Positions 26,336 to 37,812 are shown, counted from the stretch's first letter. The stretch: 64,000 nucleotides of DNA from Paraburkholderia sp. Tr-20389 (GCF_017104565.1 NZ_JAAGPD010000022.1:62001-126000), one strand, 5' to 3'. Translations and numbers: made by a program. The notes: generated by a model not told the origin, from the letters alone.

Positions 26336-29173
26336 ATGAGCAACAAGAAAGCCGATTCGAAACCGCAGGCCCGATATCCCGTCAACCTGCTGGACACGCC
26401 CTTCCCGATGCGCGGCGACCTGCCCAAGCGCGAGCCGCAATGGGTCAAGGACTGGCAGGAACGCAAGATCTACGAACAGATCCGCGCCGCCTCGAAGGGC
26501 CGCAAGAAGTTCATCCTGCACGACGGCCCGCCGTATGCGAACGGCGACATCCACCTCGGCCACGCGGTGAACAAGATCCTGAAGGACATGATCGTCAAGG
26601 CGCGCAACCTGGCGGGCTTCGACGCCGTCTACGTGCCCGGCTGGGACTGCCACGGCATGCCGATCGAAATCCAGATCGAGAAGCAGTTCGGCAAGTCGCT
26701 GCCCGCCGCGGAGGTGATGCAGAAGGCGCGTGCCTACGCGACCGAGCAGATCGAGAAGCAGAAGGCCGGCTTCCGCCGTCTGGGCGTGCTCGGCGACTGG
26801 GACAATCCGTACAAGACAATGAACTTCGCGAACGAAGCCGGCGAAATCCGCGCGCTCGCGAAGATCATGGAGAAGGGCTATGTGTTCCGCGGCCTGAAGC
26901 CGGTGAACTGGTGTTTCGACTGCGGCTCGGCGCTGGCCGAAGCGGAAGTCGAGTACAAGGACAAGACCGATCCGACCATCGACGTGATGTTCACGTTCGC
27001 CGAGCCGGAGAAAACGGCGCACGCGTTCGGCCTTGCCGCGCTGCCGCGCAACGAAGGCGGCGTCGTGATCTGGACGACCACGCCCTGGACGATCCCCGCC
27101 AACCAGGCGCTGAACCTGCATCCGGAAATCGTCTACGCGCTCGTCGATACGCCGCGCGGCCTGCTGATTCTCGCCGAAGAACGTGTCGAGGCCTGCCTGA
27201 AGTCGTACGGCATCGAAGGCACGGTCATCGCGACGGCGCCCGGCGCGAAGCTCGTGAACCTGCGCTTCAACCATCCGCTCGCGTCCGCGCATCCGTCCTA
27301 CAAGCGCACGTCACCCGTCTACCTCGGCGACTACGTCACGACGGAAACGGGTACGGGCATCGTGCACTCGTCGCCGGCGTACGGCGTCGAAGACTTTGTC
27401 TCGTGCAAGGCGCACGGTATGGCCGACTCCGACATCATCAGCCCGGTGATGGGCGACGGACGCTACATCGAATCGCTCGCGCTGTTCGGCGGCCTGTCGA
27501 TCTGGGACGCAAACCCGAAGATCGTCGAAGCCCTCGACGAAGCAGGCACGCTGCTGCGCACCGAAAAGTACCTGCACAGCTACATGCACTGCTGGCGTCA
27601 CAAAACGCCGATCATCTATCGCGCTACTTCGCAGTGGTTCGCCGGCATGGACGTCAAGCCGAACGACAGCGACAAGACGCTGCGCGAGACGGCGCTCGAA
27701 GGCATCGAGGCGACGGCGTTCTATCCGTCGTGGGGCAAGCAGCGCCTGTTCGCGATGATCGCGAACCGCCCCGACTGGACGCTGTCGCGTCAACGTCAGT
27801 GGGGCGTGCCGATGGCGTTCTTCGTGCACAAGGAAACGGGCGAGCTGCATCCGCGTACGCCCGAACTGCTCGAAGAAGTCGCGAAGCGCGTCGAAGTGTC
27901 GGGCATCGAGGCATGGCAGACGCTCGATCCGCGCGAGCTGATCGGCGACGACGCGAACCTGTACGAGAAGAACCGCGACACGCTCGACGTGTGGTTCGAT
28001 TCGGGCACGACGCACTGGCACGTGCTGCGCGGCTCGCACAAGGACGAACTGCAGTTCCCGGCCGACCTGTATCTGGAAGGCTCGGACCAGCATCGCGGCT
28101 GGTTCCACTCGTCGCTGCTGACCGCGTCGATGCTCGATGGCCGCCCGCCGTACAACGCGCTGCTGACGCACGGTTTCACCGTCGACGGCGAAGGCCGCAA
28201 GATGTCGAAGTCGCTCGGCAACGGTATCGACCCGCATGAGGTGTCGAACCGTCTGGGCGCGGAGATCATCCGCCTGTGGATCGCGTCGACCGACTACTCG
28301 GGCGAGCTGGCCATCTCCGAGGAAATTCTCAAGCGCGTGACGGAAAGCTATCGACGCATCCGCAACACGCTGCGCTTCCTGCTCGCGAACCTGTCGGACT
28401 TCGATTTCGGGAAGCATGCGCGCCCCGTCAGCGAGTGGCTGGAGATCGACCGTTATGCCGTCGCGCTGACCGCGAATCTGCAAGCGGACATCCTGTCGCA
28501 CTACGACCGCTACGAGTTCCACCCGGTCGTCGCGAAGCTGCAGACGTTCTGCTCGGAAGACCTGGGCGGCTTCTATCTCGACGTGCTGAAAGACCGCCTG
28601 TACACGACGGCGCCCGACTCGAACGCGCGCCGGTCGGCCCAGACCGCGCTGTATCACATCGCGCACGGCCTGCTGCGCCTGATGGCGCCGTTCCTGTCGT
28701 TCACGGCGGAAGAAGCGTGGAAGGTGTTCCAGCCGAACAACGAAACCATCTACACCGAGACGTACCACGCCTATCCGGAAGTGCCGGAAGCATCGACGCT
28801 GCTCGACAAGTGGACGCTGTTGCGCGCGGTGCGCAGCGACGTGACGAAGGCGCTGGAAGAAGCGCGCGTCGCGAACCAGATCGGTTCGTCGCTGCAGGCG
28901 GAAGTCGAGATCCGCGCAGCCGGCGCGCGTCACGATGCGCTCGCGAGCCTCGGCGCCGATCTCAAGTTCGTGCTGATCACGTCGGGCGCGACGGTCGTGA
29001 AGGTGGACAACGTCGAGGAAGAAGGCGTCGACGTGATCACGTCGAAGTATCTGAAGTGCGAGCGCTGCTGGCACTATCGCAAGGAAGTGGGCGAAAACGC
29101 CGAGCATCCCACGCTCTGCGGCCGCTGCATCAGCAATCTGTTCGGCAACGGCGAAACGAGGAGCGCGGCATAA
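26336..29173 (+). CDS. ileS: Isoleucyl-tRNA synthetase
   Basis: 945-aa class I synthetase charging tRNA-Ile. HIGH motif as HLGH (73-76) in [13 protein letters not shown], editing (CP1) domain with [13 protein letters not shown] (about 250), KMSKS motif at about 622-626, anticodon-binding domain after that, and a C-terminal zinc finger (CERCWHYR...CGRC, about 904-935). It overlaps lspA by one base (TAATG). Confidence 0.98.
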   Translation: MSNKKADSKPQARYPVNLLDTPFPMRGDLPKREPQWVKDWQERKIYEQIRAASKGRKKFILHDGPPYANGDIHLGHAVNKILKDMIVKARNLAGFDAVYVPGWDCHGMPIEIQIEKQFGKSLPAAEVMQKARAYATEQIEKQKAGFRRLGVLGDWDNPYKTMNFANEAGEIRALAKIMEKGYVFRGLKPVNWCFDCGSALAEAEVEYKDKTDPTIDVMFTFAEPEKTAHAFGLAALPRNEGGVVIWTTTPWTIPANQALNLHPEIVYALVDTPRGLLILAEERVEACLKSYGIEGTVIATAPGAKLVNLRFNHPLASAHPSYKRTSPVYLGDYVTTETGTGIVHSSPAYGVEDFVSCKAHGMADSDIISPVMGDGRYIESLALFGGLSIWDANPKIVEALDEAGTLLRTEKYLHSYMHCWRHKTPIIYRATSQWFAGMDVKPNDSDKTLRETALEGIEATAFYPSWGKQRLFAMIANRPDWTLSRQRQWGVPMAFFVHKETGELHPRTPELLEEVAKRVEVSGIEAWQTLDPRELIGDDANLYEKNRDTLDVWFDSGTTHWHVLRGSHKDELQFPADLYLEGSDQHRGWFHSSLLTASMLDGRPPYNALLTHGFTVDGEGRKMSKSLGNGIDPHEVSNRLGAEIIRLWIASTDYSGELAISEEILKRVTESYRRIRNTLRFLLANLSDFDFGKHARPVSEWLEIDRYAVALTANLQADILSHYDRYEFHPVVAKLQTFCSEDLGGFYLDVLKDRLYTTAPDSNARRSAQTALYHIAHGLLRLMAPFLSFTAEEAWKVFQPNNETIYTETYHAYPEVPEASTLLDKWTLLRAVRSDVTKALEEARVANQIGSSLQAEVEIRAAGARHDALASLGADLKFVLITSGATVVKVDNVEEEGVDVITSKYLKCERCWHYRKEVGENAEHPTLCGRCISNLFGNGETRSAA

Positions 29174-29673
29174 TGTCCAGAACGCTGTCGAAAACGGCGG
29201 GCGGCTCGCTCGCGCCGTGGCTGGGCGTTGCGGTTATCGTGATCCTGTTCGACCAGTTGACGAAGATCGCGGTGGCGAAGGTGTTCGCGTATGGCTCGTC
29301 CCACGCCATCGCGCCGTTCTTCAACCTCGTGCTCGTCTACAACCGCGGCGCCGCGTTCAGCTTCCTCGCGATGGCGGGCGGCTGGCAGCGCTGGGTGTTC
29401 ACGGCACTGGGCGTTGCGGCGGCCATTCTGATCTGCTACCTGCTCAAGCGCCACGGCACGCAGAAGATGTTCTGTGCGGCACTCGCGCTGATCATGGGCG
29501 GCGCAATCGGCAACGTGATCGACCGCCTGCTGTACGGCCACGTGATCGACTTCCTCGATTTCCACGTCGGCGCGTGGCATTGGCCGGCGTTCAATCTCGC
29601 GGACAGCGCGATCACTGTCGGCGCGGCGCTGCTGGTGTTCGACGAACTGCGGCGCGTGCGCGGCGCGCGCTGA
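29173..29673 (+). CDS. lspA: Lipoprotein signal peptidase (signal peptidase II)
   Basis: Inner-membrane aspartyl protease that removes lipoprotein signal peptides. 166 aa, four hydrophobic segments. Conserved DQLTK (about 26), NRGAAFS (about 57) and the two catalytic Asp in GNVIDR (about 117) and FNLADS (about 143). Start ATG overlaps the ileS stop codon. Confidence 0.97.
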   Translation: MSRTLSKTAGGSLAPWLGVAVIVILFDQLTKIAVAKVFAYGSSHAIAPFFNLVLVYNRGAAFSFLAMAGGWQRWVFTALGVAAAILICYLLKRHGTQKMFCAALALIMGGAIGNVIDRLLYGHVIDFLDFHVGAWHWPAFNLADSAITVGAALLVFDELRRVRGAR

Positions 29674-29824
29674 CATAACAACTCACGCGGCGCATTCAGG
29701 GCCGTATTTGCAGCGCGGGTGACAGCGGCGACGAAGCCGCGCCGCCCGCGCCCTCGCAGTCTTGCAGCACGAAGCCGGCGCGCTTCACGATGCGCCGGCC
29801 ATCACGTCTCGTCGGAGGCATCAG

Positions 29825-31036
29825 TTGGCCACAGAACTCGCCGGAAAACACATCGTACTCGGCATGACGGGCGGGATCGCCTGCTACAAGATCGCTGAAC
29901 TCACGCGCCTTCTCGTCAAGGCAGGCGCGACCGTGCAGGTCGCGATGACGGAAGCCGCGACGCAGTTCATCACGCCCGTCACGATGCAGGCGCTCTCCGG
30001 CCGCACCGTCTACACGAGCCAGTGGGACGCGCGCATCGCGAACAACATGCCGCACATCGATCTGTCGCGCGAAGCCGACGCGATCGTGATCGCCCCCGCC
30101 TCCACCGATTTCCTCGCCAAACTCGCGCACGGCCTGTGCGACGATCTGCTGTCCACGCTGTGCATCGCGCGCGACTGTCCGCTGCTGGTCGTACCGGCGA
30201 TGAACCGGCAGATGTGGATGAACCCGGCGACGCAGCGCAACGTCGCGCAGTTGCGCGCAGACGGCATCGAACTGCTCGGCCCCGATTCGGGCGCGCAGGC
30301 GTGCGGCGAAGTCGGCGACGGGCGCATGCTCGAACCGGAAGCCGTCTACGAAGCGATTGCGGCTTTCTTCACGCCGAAGATGCTGGCCGGCCGCCGCGTG
30401 CTGTTGACGGCCGGTCCGACCTTCGAGCCGCTCGACCCCGTGCGCGGCATCACGAACCGTTCGAGCGGCAAGATGGGCTTCGCGCTCGCGCGCGCGGCGC
30501 AGCAGGCAGGCGCCGATGTGCATCTCGTCGCCGGCCCCGTCGGGCTCGAGACGCCGTGGGGCGTCTACCGCGAAGACGTGCAGACGGCGCAGCAGATGCA
30601 CGACGCCGTGATGCGCGCGGTGCCCGGCTACGACATCTTCATCGGCGTCGCGGCCGTCGCGGACTGGCGCGTCGACCATGTCGCCGAACACAAGATCAAG
30701 AAGACGGCCGATCACACGATCCCGTCGTTTTCGTTCGTCGAGAATCCGGACATTCTGGCTGCCGTCGCCAGGCTGCCGCGCGCGCCGTTCTGCGTCGGCT
30801 TCGCGGCGGAAAGCGGCGATCTCGACGTGCACGGCGAAGAGAAGCGCAAGCGCAAGAACGTGCCGCTTCTGATCGGCAACCTGGGCCCGCAAACCTTCGG
30901 GCTCGACGACAACGAAGTCGTGCTGTTCGAAGCCGCCGGCACGACGCGGCTGCCGCGCGCGGACAAGCAGACGCTCGCGCGCGCGCTCATCGCCGAGATC
31001 GCCAAGCGCCTGCCGGATGCGAGCGTGACGGGTTGA
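29825..31036 (+). CDS. coaBC: Bifunctional phosphopantothenoylcysteine decarboxylase/phosphopantothenate-cysteine ligase
   Basis: Two consecutive steps of coenzyme A synthesis. 403 aa from TTG 29825, chosen because GGAGG stands 8 nt before it and the family N-terminus (ELAGKHIVLGMTGGIACYK) starts right after. CoaC (flavin) domain, residues 1 to about 185: MTGGIACYK, PHIDL with the catalytic His, VVPAMNRQMW, and ACGEVGDGRM with the conserved Cys. CoaB domain from about 190: TAGPTFEPLDPVR, NRSSGKMG, AAVADWRV and KIKK. Confidence 0.94.
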   Translation: MATELAGKHIVLGMTGGIACYKIAELTRLLVKAGATVQVAMTEAATQFITPVTMQALSGRTVYTSQWDARIANNMPHIDLSREADAIVIAPASTDFLAKLAHGLCDDLLSTLCIARDCPLLVVPAMNRQMWMNPATQRNVAQLRADGIELLGPDSGAQACGEVGDGRMLEPEAVYEAIAAFFTPKMLAGRRVLLTAGPTFEPLDPVRGITNRSSGKMGFALARAAQQAGADVHLVAGPVGLETPWGVYREDVQTAQQMHDAVMRAVPGYDIFIGVAAVADWRVDHVAEHKIKKTADHTIPSFSFVENPDILAAVARLPRAPFCVGFAAESGDLDVHGEEKRKRKNVPLLIGNLGPQTFGLDDNEVVLFEAAGTTRLPRADKQTLARALIAEIAKRLPDASVTG

Positions 31037-31109
31037 GCGCGCCGCGCTCGCCTTCCTCGGGAACGATCACGCTCGAATGGTTTTCATCAGCTAACGCTCT
31101 GGTGCTGTC

Positions 31110-32114
31110 ATGACCCTGCTCTCCGTGCTCGACCAGACGCCCGTGATCGACGGGCATAAGGTGGCCGACGCGATCGCCGCGACGGTCGAACTCGCGCAAC
31201 TCGCCGACGACCTCGGCTATACGCGTTATTGGTGCGCCGAACATCACGGGCTGTACGGCGTGTCGAATCCCTGCCCGGAAGTGATGCTCGCGCGCCTCGG
31301 CAGCGTCACCCGACGCATCCGCATCGGCTCGGGCGGCATCATGCTGCCGTACTACAGCCCATTCAAGGTTGCCGAGCAGTTCATGATGCTCGAGGCGCTG
31401 TTCCCTAACCGCGTCGATCTGGGCGTCGGGCGCGCGCCGGGCGGCGACATGCGCACGGCGCAGGCCGTCGCGGCAGGCGCCTACAATCGCGGCGAACTGT
31501 TCCCGCAACAGGTGACCGAACTGGTCGCGCTGATGAGCGGCACGCTGCCCTCCGATCACCTTGCGCACGGCGTGCTGCTTCAACCTCAGATCGACACGCG
31601 TCCGCAACTGTGGGTGCTCGGTTCCAGCGATTTCGGCGGCATGCTGGCGGCGCAACTGGGCATTCGCTTTTCATTCGCGCATTTCATCAATGCGCATTTC
31701 GGGCATGCCGTCGCACAGGCGTATCGCGAGCGCTTCAAGCCTGGTCACGAACAAAAGCCGTACCTCGCGGCGGCCGTTTTCGTGATCTGCGCGGACACAG
31801 AGCGCGAAGCCGCCGAACTCGAAAAAGCCGTCGATCTACGCCGCGTGCAGATGGCGTATGGACTGAACGCGCCGATTCCATCCGTCGCGCAAGGGCTCGC
31901 ACAGGAATATGGCGAGCGCGAGCAGCTGATCATCGACCGGGAAAAGCCGCGCAGCATCGTCGGCACGCCGGAGTCCGTGACGGAGCGGCTGCATGCGCTG
32001 CAGGAACAGTTCGACGCGGACGAACTGATCGTGCTCACCGTGGCGGGCAGTTATCGCGCGCGTTTGCGTTCTTATGAATTGCTGGCCAGCGCGTTCGATC
32101 TCGGCAAGTCATGA
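31110..32114 (+). CDS. LLM-class flavin-dependent oxidoreductase (luciferase-like)
   Basis: 334-aa TIM-barrel flavoprotein of the luciferase-like monooxygenase superfamily, MsnO8-like branch. Family motifs: the N-terminal [20 protein letters not shown] (about 43-53), [22 protein letters not shown] split here as [11 protein letters not shown] and [21 protein letters not shown] (about 107) and [12 protein letters not shown] near the C-terminus. It uses FMNH2 and O2; the substrate is unknown. It sits between coaBC and dut and has no evident link to either. Confidence 0.85.
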   Translation: MTLLSVLDQTPVIDGHKVADAIAATVELAQLADDLGYTRYWCAEHHGLYGVSNPCPEVMLARLGSVTRRIRIGSGGIMLPYYSPFKVAEQFMMLEALFPNRVDLGVGRAPGGDMRTAQAVAAGAYNRGELFPQQVTELVALMSGTLPSDHLAHGVLLQPQIDTRPQLWVLGSSDFGGMLAAQLGIRFSFAHFINAHFGHAVAQAYRERFKPGHEQKPYLAAAVFVICADTEREAAELEKAVDLRRVQMAYGLNAPIPSVAQGLAQEYGEREQLIIDREKPRSIVGTPESVTERLHALQEQFDADELIVLTVAGSYRARLRSYELLASAFDLGKS

Positions 32115-32178
32115 ATCGATCACGGCGCTCCGTTGCAATGACAGGCGCCGCCATTTCTTCAACCTCTCACCGAACTGC

Positions 32179-32625
32179 ATGAAACTCGACATCAAGATTC
32201 TCGACCCGCGCATGCGCGAACAACTCCCCGCCTACGCCACGACGGGCAGCGCGGGCCTCGACCTGCGCGCGTGCCTCGACGCGCCGCTGACGCTGGAACC
32301 CGGTCAAACGGTTCTGGTGCCGACCGGCCTCGCGATCCATCTCGCCGATCCCGGCTATGCGGCGCTGATCCTGCCGCGCTCGGGCATGGGCCACAAGCAC
32401 GGCATCGTGCTGGGCAACCTCGTCGGTTTGATCGACTCGGACTACCAGGGCCAGCTGATGATCTCGACGTGGAACCGCGGCACGACCACGTTCACGCTGA
32501 ATCCGATGGAACGGCTCGCGCAGTTGGTGATCGTCCCCGTCGTGCAGGCGACGTTCAATATCGTCGACGAGTTCGACACGAGCGAGCGCGGCGAAGGCGG
32601 CTTCGGCAGCACCGGCAAACACTGA
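32179..32625 (+). CDS. dut: Deoxyuridine 5'-triphosphate nucleotidohydrolase (dUTPase)
   Basis: Trimeric dUTPase, hydrolysing dUTP to dUMP and pyrophosphate. 148 aa. The five motifs can be read: AGLDLRA (about 27), [11 protein letters not shown] (about 71), GLIDSDYQG with the catalytic Asp (about 87), NRG...ERLAQLV (about 100-118) and [11 protein letters not shown] (about 136-146). Start ATG 32179 gives the family N-terminus MKLDIKILD. Confidence 0.97.
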   Translation: MKLDIKILDPRMREQLPAYATTGSAGLDLRACLDAPLTLEPGQTVLVPTGLAIHLADPGYAALILPRSGMGHKHGIVLGNLVGLIDSDYQGQLMISTWNRGTTTFTLNPMERLAQLVIVPVVQATFNIVDEFDTSERGEGGFGSTGKH

Positions 32626-32670
32626 GGCATTGCTCGGCTTTTTATGGCCGCTTGCTGAAGGCCAAATGAA

Positions 32671-32706
32671 AACGGCGTGGGTTTTGCAACCCACGCCGTT
32701 CTTTTA
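32671..32706. terminator. Bidirectional terminator between dut and clpA
   Basis: AACGGCGTGGGTT / AACCCACGCCGTT, 13-bp arms, 4-nt loop, flanked by A and T runs, between convergent genes. Confidence 0.88.
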
Positions 32707-32726
32707 TGCTTTGGATGATTCGACGC

Positions 32727-35027
32727 TTAGTCGACTTCCACCGCTTCCGGATTCGGATTGCGCGGCGGCGCCGAATTCTCGTCAAACGTCAGCAGCACCT
32801 TGTCGTCTGCATCGACGTCGACCGTCACGCGGCCGCCGTTCATCAGCTTGCCGAACAGCAGTTCGTCGGCCAGCGCACGACGGATCGTGTCCTGGATCAG
32901 ACGCTGCATCGGACGCGCGCCCATGAGCGGATCGAAACCGTGCTTCGCGAGATGCTTGCGCAGCGCGTCGGTGAAGAGCGCGTCGACCTTCTTCTCGTGC
33001 AGTTGATCTTCCAGCTGCATCAGGAACTTGTCGACCACGCGCATGATGATTTCTTCATCGAGCGAGCGGAAGCTGATCGTCGCGTCCAGACGGTTGCGGA
33101 ACTCAGGCGTGAACATACGCTTGATGTCGGCCATCTCGTCGCCCGTTTCGCGGCGCGTCGTGAAACCGATCGTCGACTTCTGCATCGACTCTGCGCCCGC
33201 ATTCGTCGTCATGATGATGATGACGTTGCGGAAGTCCGCCTTGCGACCGTTGTTGTCCGTCAACGTGCCGTGGTCCATCACCTGCAGCAGCACGTTGTAG
33301 ATGTCCGGATGCGCCTTCTCGATTTCGTCGAGCAGCAGCACGCAATGCGGCTTCTTCGTCACGGCTTCCGTCAGCAAACCACCCTGATCGAAACCGACGT
33401 ATCCCGGCGGCGCGCCGATCAGACGGCTCACCGCATGACGCTCCATGTACTCCGACATGTCGAAGCGGATCAGCTCGATGCCCAGCGTGAACGCCAGTTG
33501 CCGCGCCACTTCCGTCTTGCCGACGCCCGTCGGACCGGAGAACAGGAACGCGCCGATCGGCTTGTCCGTCTTGCCGAGGCCCGCACGCGCCATCTTGATC
33601 GATGCCGACAGTGCGTCGATGGCGGGATCCTGGCCGAACACGACTGCCTTCAGATCGCGGTCGAGCGTCTGGAGCTTGCTGCGGTCGTCCTGGGACACGC
33701 TTTGCGCCGGCACGCGCGCGATCTTCGAGATGATTTCCTCGATCTCGCTCTTGCCGATGGTCTTCTTCTGCTTCGACTTCGGCAGGATGCGTTGCGCCGC
33801 GCCTGCTTCGTCGATCACGTCGATGGCCTTGTCGGGCAAGTGACGATCCGTGATGAAGCGCGCCGACAGCTCAGCCGCCGCCGACAGCGCACCCGACGAA
33901 TACTTCACGCCATGGTGCTCTTCGAAGCGCGACTTCAGGCCGCGCAGGATCGCCACCGTCTGCTCGACGGTCGGCTCGGTCACGTCGATCTTCTGGAAAC
34001 GACGCGACAATGCCGCGTCCTTTTCGAAGATGCCGCGGAATTCCGTGAATGTGGTCGCGCCGATGCACTTGAGCGTGCCCGACGACAGCGCCGGCTTCAG
34101 CAGATTCGACGCGTCCAGCGTGCCGCCCGATGCGGCGCCCGCGCCGATCAGCGTATGAATTTCGTCGATGAACAGAATCGCGTTCGGACGTTCCTTCAGT
34201 TCCTTCAGGACCGTCTTCAGGCGCTGTTCGAAATCGCCGCGATACTTCGTGCCCGCGAGCAGCGCGCCCATGTCGAGCGAATAGACCTGCGCATCCACGA
34301 GGATGTCGGGCACTTCGCCGCGCGTGATGCGCCACGCGAGACCTTCCGCGATCGCAGTTTTGCCGACGCCGGCCTCGCCGACCAGCAGCGGATTGTTCTT
34401 GCGGCGGCGGCACAGCACCTGCACGACGCGCTCGACTTCCGCTTCGCGTCCGATCAACGGATCGATGCGGCCGTCCTTCGCCATCTGGTTCAGGTTCTGC
34501 GTGAATTGCGCAAGCGGTGTTTCCTTTTGCGCAGCGGCTTCGTCCGATTCCGCATTCGCATCCGTCGACTTCGCAGCTTCCGAGCTGTTCGTCTTCGCGA
34601 TGCCGTGCGAAATGAAATTGACGACGTCGAGACGCGTCACGCCCTGCTGCTGCAGGTAATACACCGCGTGAGAATCTTTCTCGCCGAAGATCGCCACGAG
34701 CACGTTCGCGCCCGTCACTTCCTTCTTGCCGTTCGACGTGGACTGGACGTGCATGATCGCGCGCTGGATCACACGCTGGAAACCCAGCGTGGGCTGCGTA
34801 TCGACGTCGTCAGTGCCCGGAACGGTCGGCGTATTGTCGTGAATGAAGTTGCGCAGGTTCTGACGCAGGTCTTCGATGTTGGCCGCGCACGCGCGCAGCA
34901 CTTCGGCCGCCGTCGGGTTGTCCAACAGCGCCAGCAAAAGATGTTCGACCGTGATGAACTCATGCCGCGCCTGGCGCGCTTCCATGAACGCCATGTGCAG
35001 GCTGACTTCCAGTTCCTGGGCAATCAT
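32727..35027 (-). CDS. clpA: ATP-dependent Clp protease ATP-binding subunit ClpA
   Basis: Unfoldase of the ClpAP protease, 766 aa. N-domain (1-145, where ClpS docks), first AAA+ module with Walker [10 protein letters not shown] (about 213), [12 protein letters not shown], and second module with GPTGVGKTE (about 495), [12 protein letters not shown] and the D2 sensor region FRNRLDA. An acidic, Ala/Ser/Glu-rich linker (about 150-170) joins N-domain and D1. It overlaps clpS by four bases (ATGA). Confidence 0.97.
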   Translation of the reverse strand: MIAQELEVSLHMAFMEARQARHEFITVEHLLLALLDNPTAAEVLRACAANIEDLRQNLRNFIHDNTPTVPGTDDVDTQPTLGFQRVIQRAIMHVQSTSNGKKEVTGANVLVAIFGEKDSHAVYYLQQQGVTRLDVVNFISHGIAKTNSSEAAKSTDANAESDEAAAQKETPLAQFTQNLNQMAKDGRIDPLIGREAEVERVVQVLCRRRKNNPLLVGEAGVGKTAIAEGLAWRITRGEVPDILVDAQVYSLDMGALLAGTKYRGDFEQRLKTVLKELKERPNAILFIDEIHTLIGAGAASGGTLDASNLLKPALSSGTLKCIGATTFTEFRGIFEKDAALSRRFQKIDVTEPTVEQTVAILRGLKSRFEEHHGVKYSSGALSAAAELSARFITDRHLPDKAIDVIDEAGAAQRILPKSKQKKTIGKSEIEEIISKIARVPAQSVSQDDRSKLQTLDRDLKAVVFGQDPAIDALSASIKMARAGLGKTDKPIGAFLFSGPTGVGKTEVARQLAFTLGIELIRFDMSEYMERHAVSRLIGAPPGYVGFDQGGLLTEAVTKKPHCVLLLDEIEKAHPDIYNVLLQVMDHGTLTDNNGRKADFRNVIIIMTTNAGAESMQKSTIGFTTRRETGDEMADIKRMFTPEFRNRLDATISFRSLDEEIIMRVVDKFLMQLEDQLHEKKVDALFTDALRKHLAKHGFDPLMGARPMQRLIQDTIRRALADELLFGKLMNGGRVTVDVDADDKVLLTFDENSAPPRNPNPEAVEVD

Positions 35028-35338
35028 GCTTCCTCCATCACGCACTGCAGCGGATGCCCTGCCTGCCGCGCGTGGGTAACGACTTGCTCGACTTTGGTCG
35101 ACGCGATGTCCCGCGTGTAGACCCCACAAACTCCCCTGCCTTCGCGATGGACCTTCAACATGATCTGTGTTGCGGTCTCTCGATCTTTATTGAAATACTC
35201 TTGCACGATCATCACGACGAATTCCATCGGCGTGAAATCGTCGTTCAACAACACCACCTTGAACATGGCAGGCGGTTTCAGCTTTTGTTCCTGCCGCTCC
35301 AGTACGGTGTTGTCCTGCTTGTCCGGGATAATCGCCAT
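35024..35338 (-). CDS. clpS: ATP-dependent Clp protease adaptor ClpS
   Basis: 104-aa adaptor delivering N-end-rule substrates to ClpAP. Conserved [12 protein letters not shown] (binding pocket with the DD pair, about 31-42), [16 protein letters not shown] and KVEQV motifs. A -10-like TAGAAT (minus strand, 35350-35345) stands only 7 nt before ATG and no Shine-Dalgarno sequence is visible, so the mRNA may have almost no leader. Confidence 0.96.
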   Translation of the reverse strand: MAIIPDKQDNTVLERQEQKLKPPAMFKVVLLNDDFTPMEFVVMIVQEYFNKDRETATQIMLKVHREGRGVCGVYTRDIASTKVEQVVTHARQAGHPLQCVMEEA

Positions 35339-35880
35339 ACACCCATTCTAAACAACTCGGACAGGCCCGCAATCCTGTCAAAACCCGACCGGCTGGCCGG
35401 ACATCGGTTCCCTCCGGCCCTGTGGAGCGGCCTCTCGCGGGTGCGCTCTCTGCGCCGGGCCGCGTGCGGTTGGCGGCCCTCCGGTCAATCTGTGTTGCAG
35501 CATGATGACTGCAGTCGGATCGAGTATCGCACAACCCGGGCCAGCAGGCTGATGACTCGCCATCGCGCCATCCGCTTCTCACCACTGCACTGCATGTGAG
35601 TCGATTATGCGACTTTTCAAGACGCGCCGCTTGCGCCACCGCACATAAGAAAAGCGGGAAAAACCCTGGAAATTGGTTCTTTACAACGAAGAAATGGGCG
35701 TCTCAAAATTTTCTTGACACTCGAATAAAGAGACTCAACAATCAAGCTGGCACTTTTTTCAATAAGCGGTCTATACGAAAAAATGCCGTTGGTGAGCTTG
35801 TGAGGAGGGACGACTGCATCCCGTGGTCGTTGAGCTTTTCGAGGGCTCGTGGCAGCTTTTGAGTTACAGGGGAAGTTGGT
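35339..35880. other. 542-bp intergenic stretch between clpS and the cold-shock gene
   Basis: Divergent promoter region. The clpS side is GC-rich with no recognised element beyond the -10. The cspA side holds a good promoter (35714-35742) and about 130 nt of transcribed leader. Open frames here lack starts or codon bias. Confidence 0.5.
35714..35742 (+). promoter_or_regulatory. Promoter of the cold-shock gene
   Basis: Consensus TTGACA (35714-35719), 17-bp spacer, AACAAT (35737-35742). Predicts a start near 35749 and a 130-nt leader, as is usual for thermally regulated cspA-type mRNAs. Confidence 0.62.
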
Positions 35881-36087
35881 ATGGCAACTGGTACGGTCAA
35901 GTGGTTCAACGACGCGAAAGGTTTCGGATTCATTACGCCCGACGAAGGCGGTGAGGATCTGTTTGCACACTTTTCGGCTATCCAGATGAACGGTTTCAAG
36001 ACCCTCAAGGAAGGCCAGAAAGTTAGCTTCGAGGTCGTTCAAGGCCCGAAGGGCAAACAGGCATCGAACATTCAGTCCGCAGCCTGA
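35881..36087 (+). CDS. cspA: Cold-shock protein, CspA family
   Basis: 68-aa single OB-fold RNA/DNA-binding protein. RNP1 KGFGFIT (about 14-20) and RNP2 DLFAHFS (about 27-33) are intact, with the aromatic face W9, F16, F18, F28. Likely an RNA chaperone. Ribosome binding site GGGGA 9 nt before ATG. Flanked by its promoter and terminator as a single-gene unit. Confidence 0.97.
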   Translation: MATGTVKWFNDAKGFGFITPDEGGEDLFAHFSAIQMNGFKTLKEGQKVSFEVVQGPKGKQASNIQSAA

Positions 36088-36108
36088 TACGTTCGGTCCG
36101 CAGCCTTG

Positions 36109-36135
36109 AAAACCCGGCTTCATGCCGGGTTTTTT
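36109..36135. terminator. Terminator between cspA and the multicopper oxidase gene
   Basis: AAAACCCGGC / GCCGGGTTTT, 10-bp arms with a 5-nt loop and TTTTTT on the plus strand; usable in both directions between the convergent genes. Confidence 0.88.
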
Positions 36136-36180
36136 CGTTTCTGGCGTCGGCAATGCCTCTAACGATAACTACGGCAGCAA

Positions 36181-37812
36181 TCAGACAACCTTGAGGGTTG
36201 CCATCATGCCGAGATCCTCGTGTTCCAGTATGTGGCAATGGAACATCCGCTCGCCCGCGTCGCGCTGCACCGTCGCGATGCGCACCGTCTCGCCGGGCTG
36301 CACGTTGACGGTATCGCGCCATGCTAGATACCGCTCAGGTGCCGCGACGCCGCCCCGCTCCCGTCCGATCACCTGGAACTGCGTGCCGTGCAGATGGAAA
36401 GGATGATCCATGTCGGTGCGGTTTTCGATCGACCAGACTTCGACTTCGCCGCGCCGGCTGGTCAACGCGATGCGCGCCGGGTCGAAACTCGCGCCGTTGA
36501 TCATGAATTGCATGCCGGCCGGCAACGACATCGTCGCGCCAGGACGGTGCATGGCCGTCATGTCCATTGCTTCGGAGAAAACGACGGATTTTCGCGGCGC
36601 TTTGTCCGCTGCGTTGTCAGTGGATGACAGCAGCGGCGCGATGGGCCGCAGCGCCGGCGGCACGGCTCGGCTCGCGGACGGCGACGCCGGCGCGAAGTGC
36701 ACGTCGGCGAGGGCCTTCGACGGATCGGCGGGCAGGCTCTTGCCCTCGGTCATCGTCATCTTGCGGCGGTCGTACGCGGCGGCGGTGAGAATCGCCGTCG
36801 TGGCCTGCTCACCGGCGCGCACGATGATCTCCGCCCGCTCGCCCGGCGCGAGCAGCAGTTCCGTCAGGCCGTCGCGCGGCTTGTCGAGCAGGCCGCCATC
36901 CGTGCCGACCTGCGTGAAGATCCGGTTGCCGCCCAGCGACAATCTCAGATAGCGGGCATTGCAACCATTCCACAGACGCCAGCGCTCGTCCTGCGCGACC
37001 TCGATGCGCGGCCGGCGTGCGCCGTTCACCAGCACGAACTGGCCTTCGCGGCCGTTCATCCAGTCCATCATGTCGTTCGGCGCGATGGACGCGTCGCTTG
37101 CCAGCTTCAGATCCGAGAAGAACAGATGACGCTCCGGAAACGCGGCGATCGGATCGTCGGCGGCTCGCACGACGATCGGCCCGGCCAGGCCGCGAAACAC
37201 CTGCTCCGCCGACATCATGTGCGGATGCGGGTGATACCAGTACGTGCCCGCGCTGCCGGGCGGCAAGGTGAAGCGGTAGACCTGGGTCGCGCCGGGCGCG
37301 ACGGGGTTCATTGGATTGCCGTCCTGATCGGGCGGCACGGGCAGGCCGTGCCAGTGGATCGTCGACGGCTGCGGTAGATGGTTGACGAAGCGGATCTCGA
37401 CGGTGTCGCCTTCGCGCACGTCGATGAGCGGACCGACGATGGGCCCCTGCGCGGCATCGCCGTACAGCCACAGCGCGGTCGAATGCCCGGACATCAGCTG
37501 GCGGCGCACGGGTTGCGCGACGAGCGTCGCGCGGAACACGCCCGGCTCCTTGCTTTCGTTCGGCAGTTTGCGCAACGCGGCGAGCGGCGCGCCGGCCGGT
37601 ATCGCCGTTTCGGGCGCGAGCTTCGGAGCGGCCTGCGCGGCATGCTTGCTGTCGGCAGCATGCATCGACGACATGCCGGGCATGTCTTCCATATCGCTCA
37701 TGCCGGACATGTCGTGCGTGCCGTGCATCGAATGCTGCGCGAACACATTGCGCGTGAAGAGCGACGCAACGGCAACGCTCAACGTACGGGCGAGAAAATC
37801 CCTGCGAATCAT
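36181..37812 (-). CDS. Multicopper oxidase (CopA/CueO-like), Tat-exported
   Basis: 543-aa periplasmic laccase-type oxidase, probably oxidising Cu(I) in copper tolerance. N-terminal RRDFL twin-arginine motif and AQH cleavage region. A Met/His-rich stretch (HGTHDM, SGMSDMEDMPGM, residues about 28-50) resembles copper-scavenging segments of CopA. Three cupredoxin domains; copper ligands in TIHWHG (about 153), YWYHPHPH (about 192), HPFHLHG (about 475) and HCHILEHEDLGMM (about 527), so type 1, 2 and 3 sites are complete. It lies downstream of a small Cys/His-rich exported protein on the same strand. Confidence 0.92.
   Translation of the reverse strand: MIRRDFLARTLSVAVASLFTRNVFAQHSMHGTHDMSGMSDMEDMPGMSSMHAADSKHAAQAAPKLAPETAIPAGAPLAALRKLPNESKEPGVFRATLVAQPVRRQLMSGHSTALWLYGDAAQGPIVGPLIDVREGDTVEIRFVNHLPQPSTIHWHGLPVPPDQDGNPMNPVAPGATQVYRFTLPPGSAGTYWYHPHPHMMSAEQVFRGLAGPIVVRAADDPIAAFPERHLFFSDLKLASDASIAPNDMMDWMNGREGQFVLVNGARRPRIEVAQDERWRLWNGCNARYLRLSLGGNRIFTQVGTDGGLLDKPRDGLTELLLAPGERAEIIVRAGEQATTAILTAAAYDRRKMTMTEGKSLPADPSKALADVHFAPASPSASRAVPPALRPIAPLLSSTDNAADKAPRKSVVFSEAMDMTAMHRPGATMSLPAGMQFMINGASFDPARIALTSRRGEVEVWSIENRTDMDHPFHLHGTQFQVIGRERGGVAAPERYLAWRDTVNVQPGETVRIATVQRDAGERMFHCHILEHEDLGMMATLKVV

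Noticed and set aside
29074-29676. Long open frames antisense to ileS, lspA, clpA, fusA and other genes
   Set aside because: They are by-products of high third-position GC on the coding strand, lack start signals and family motifs, and lie fully under well-supported genes.
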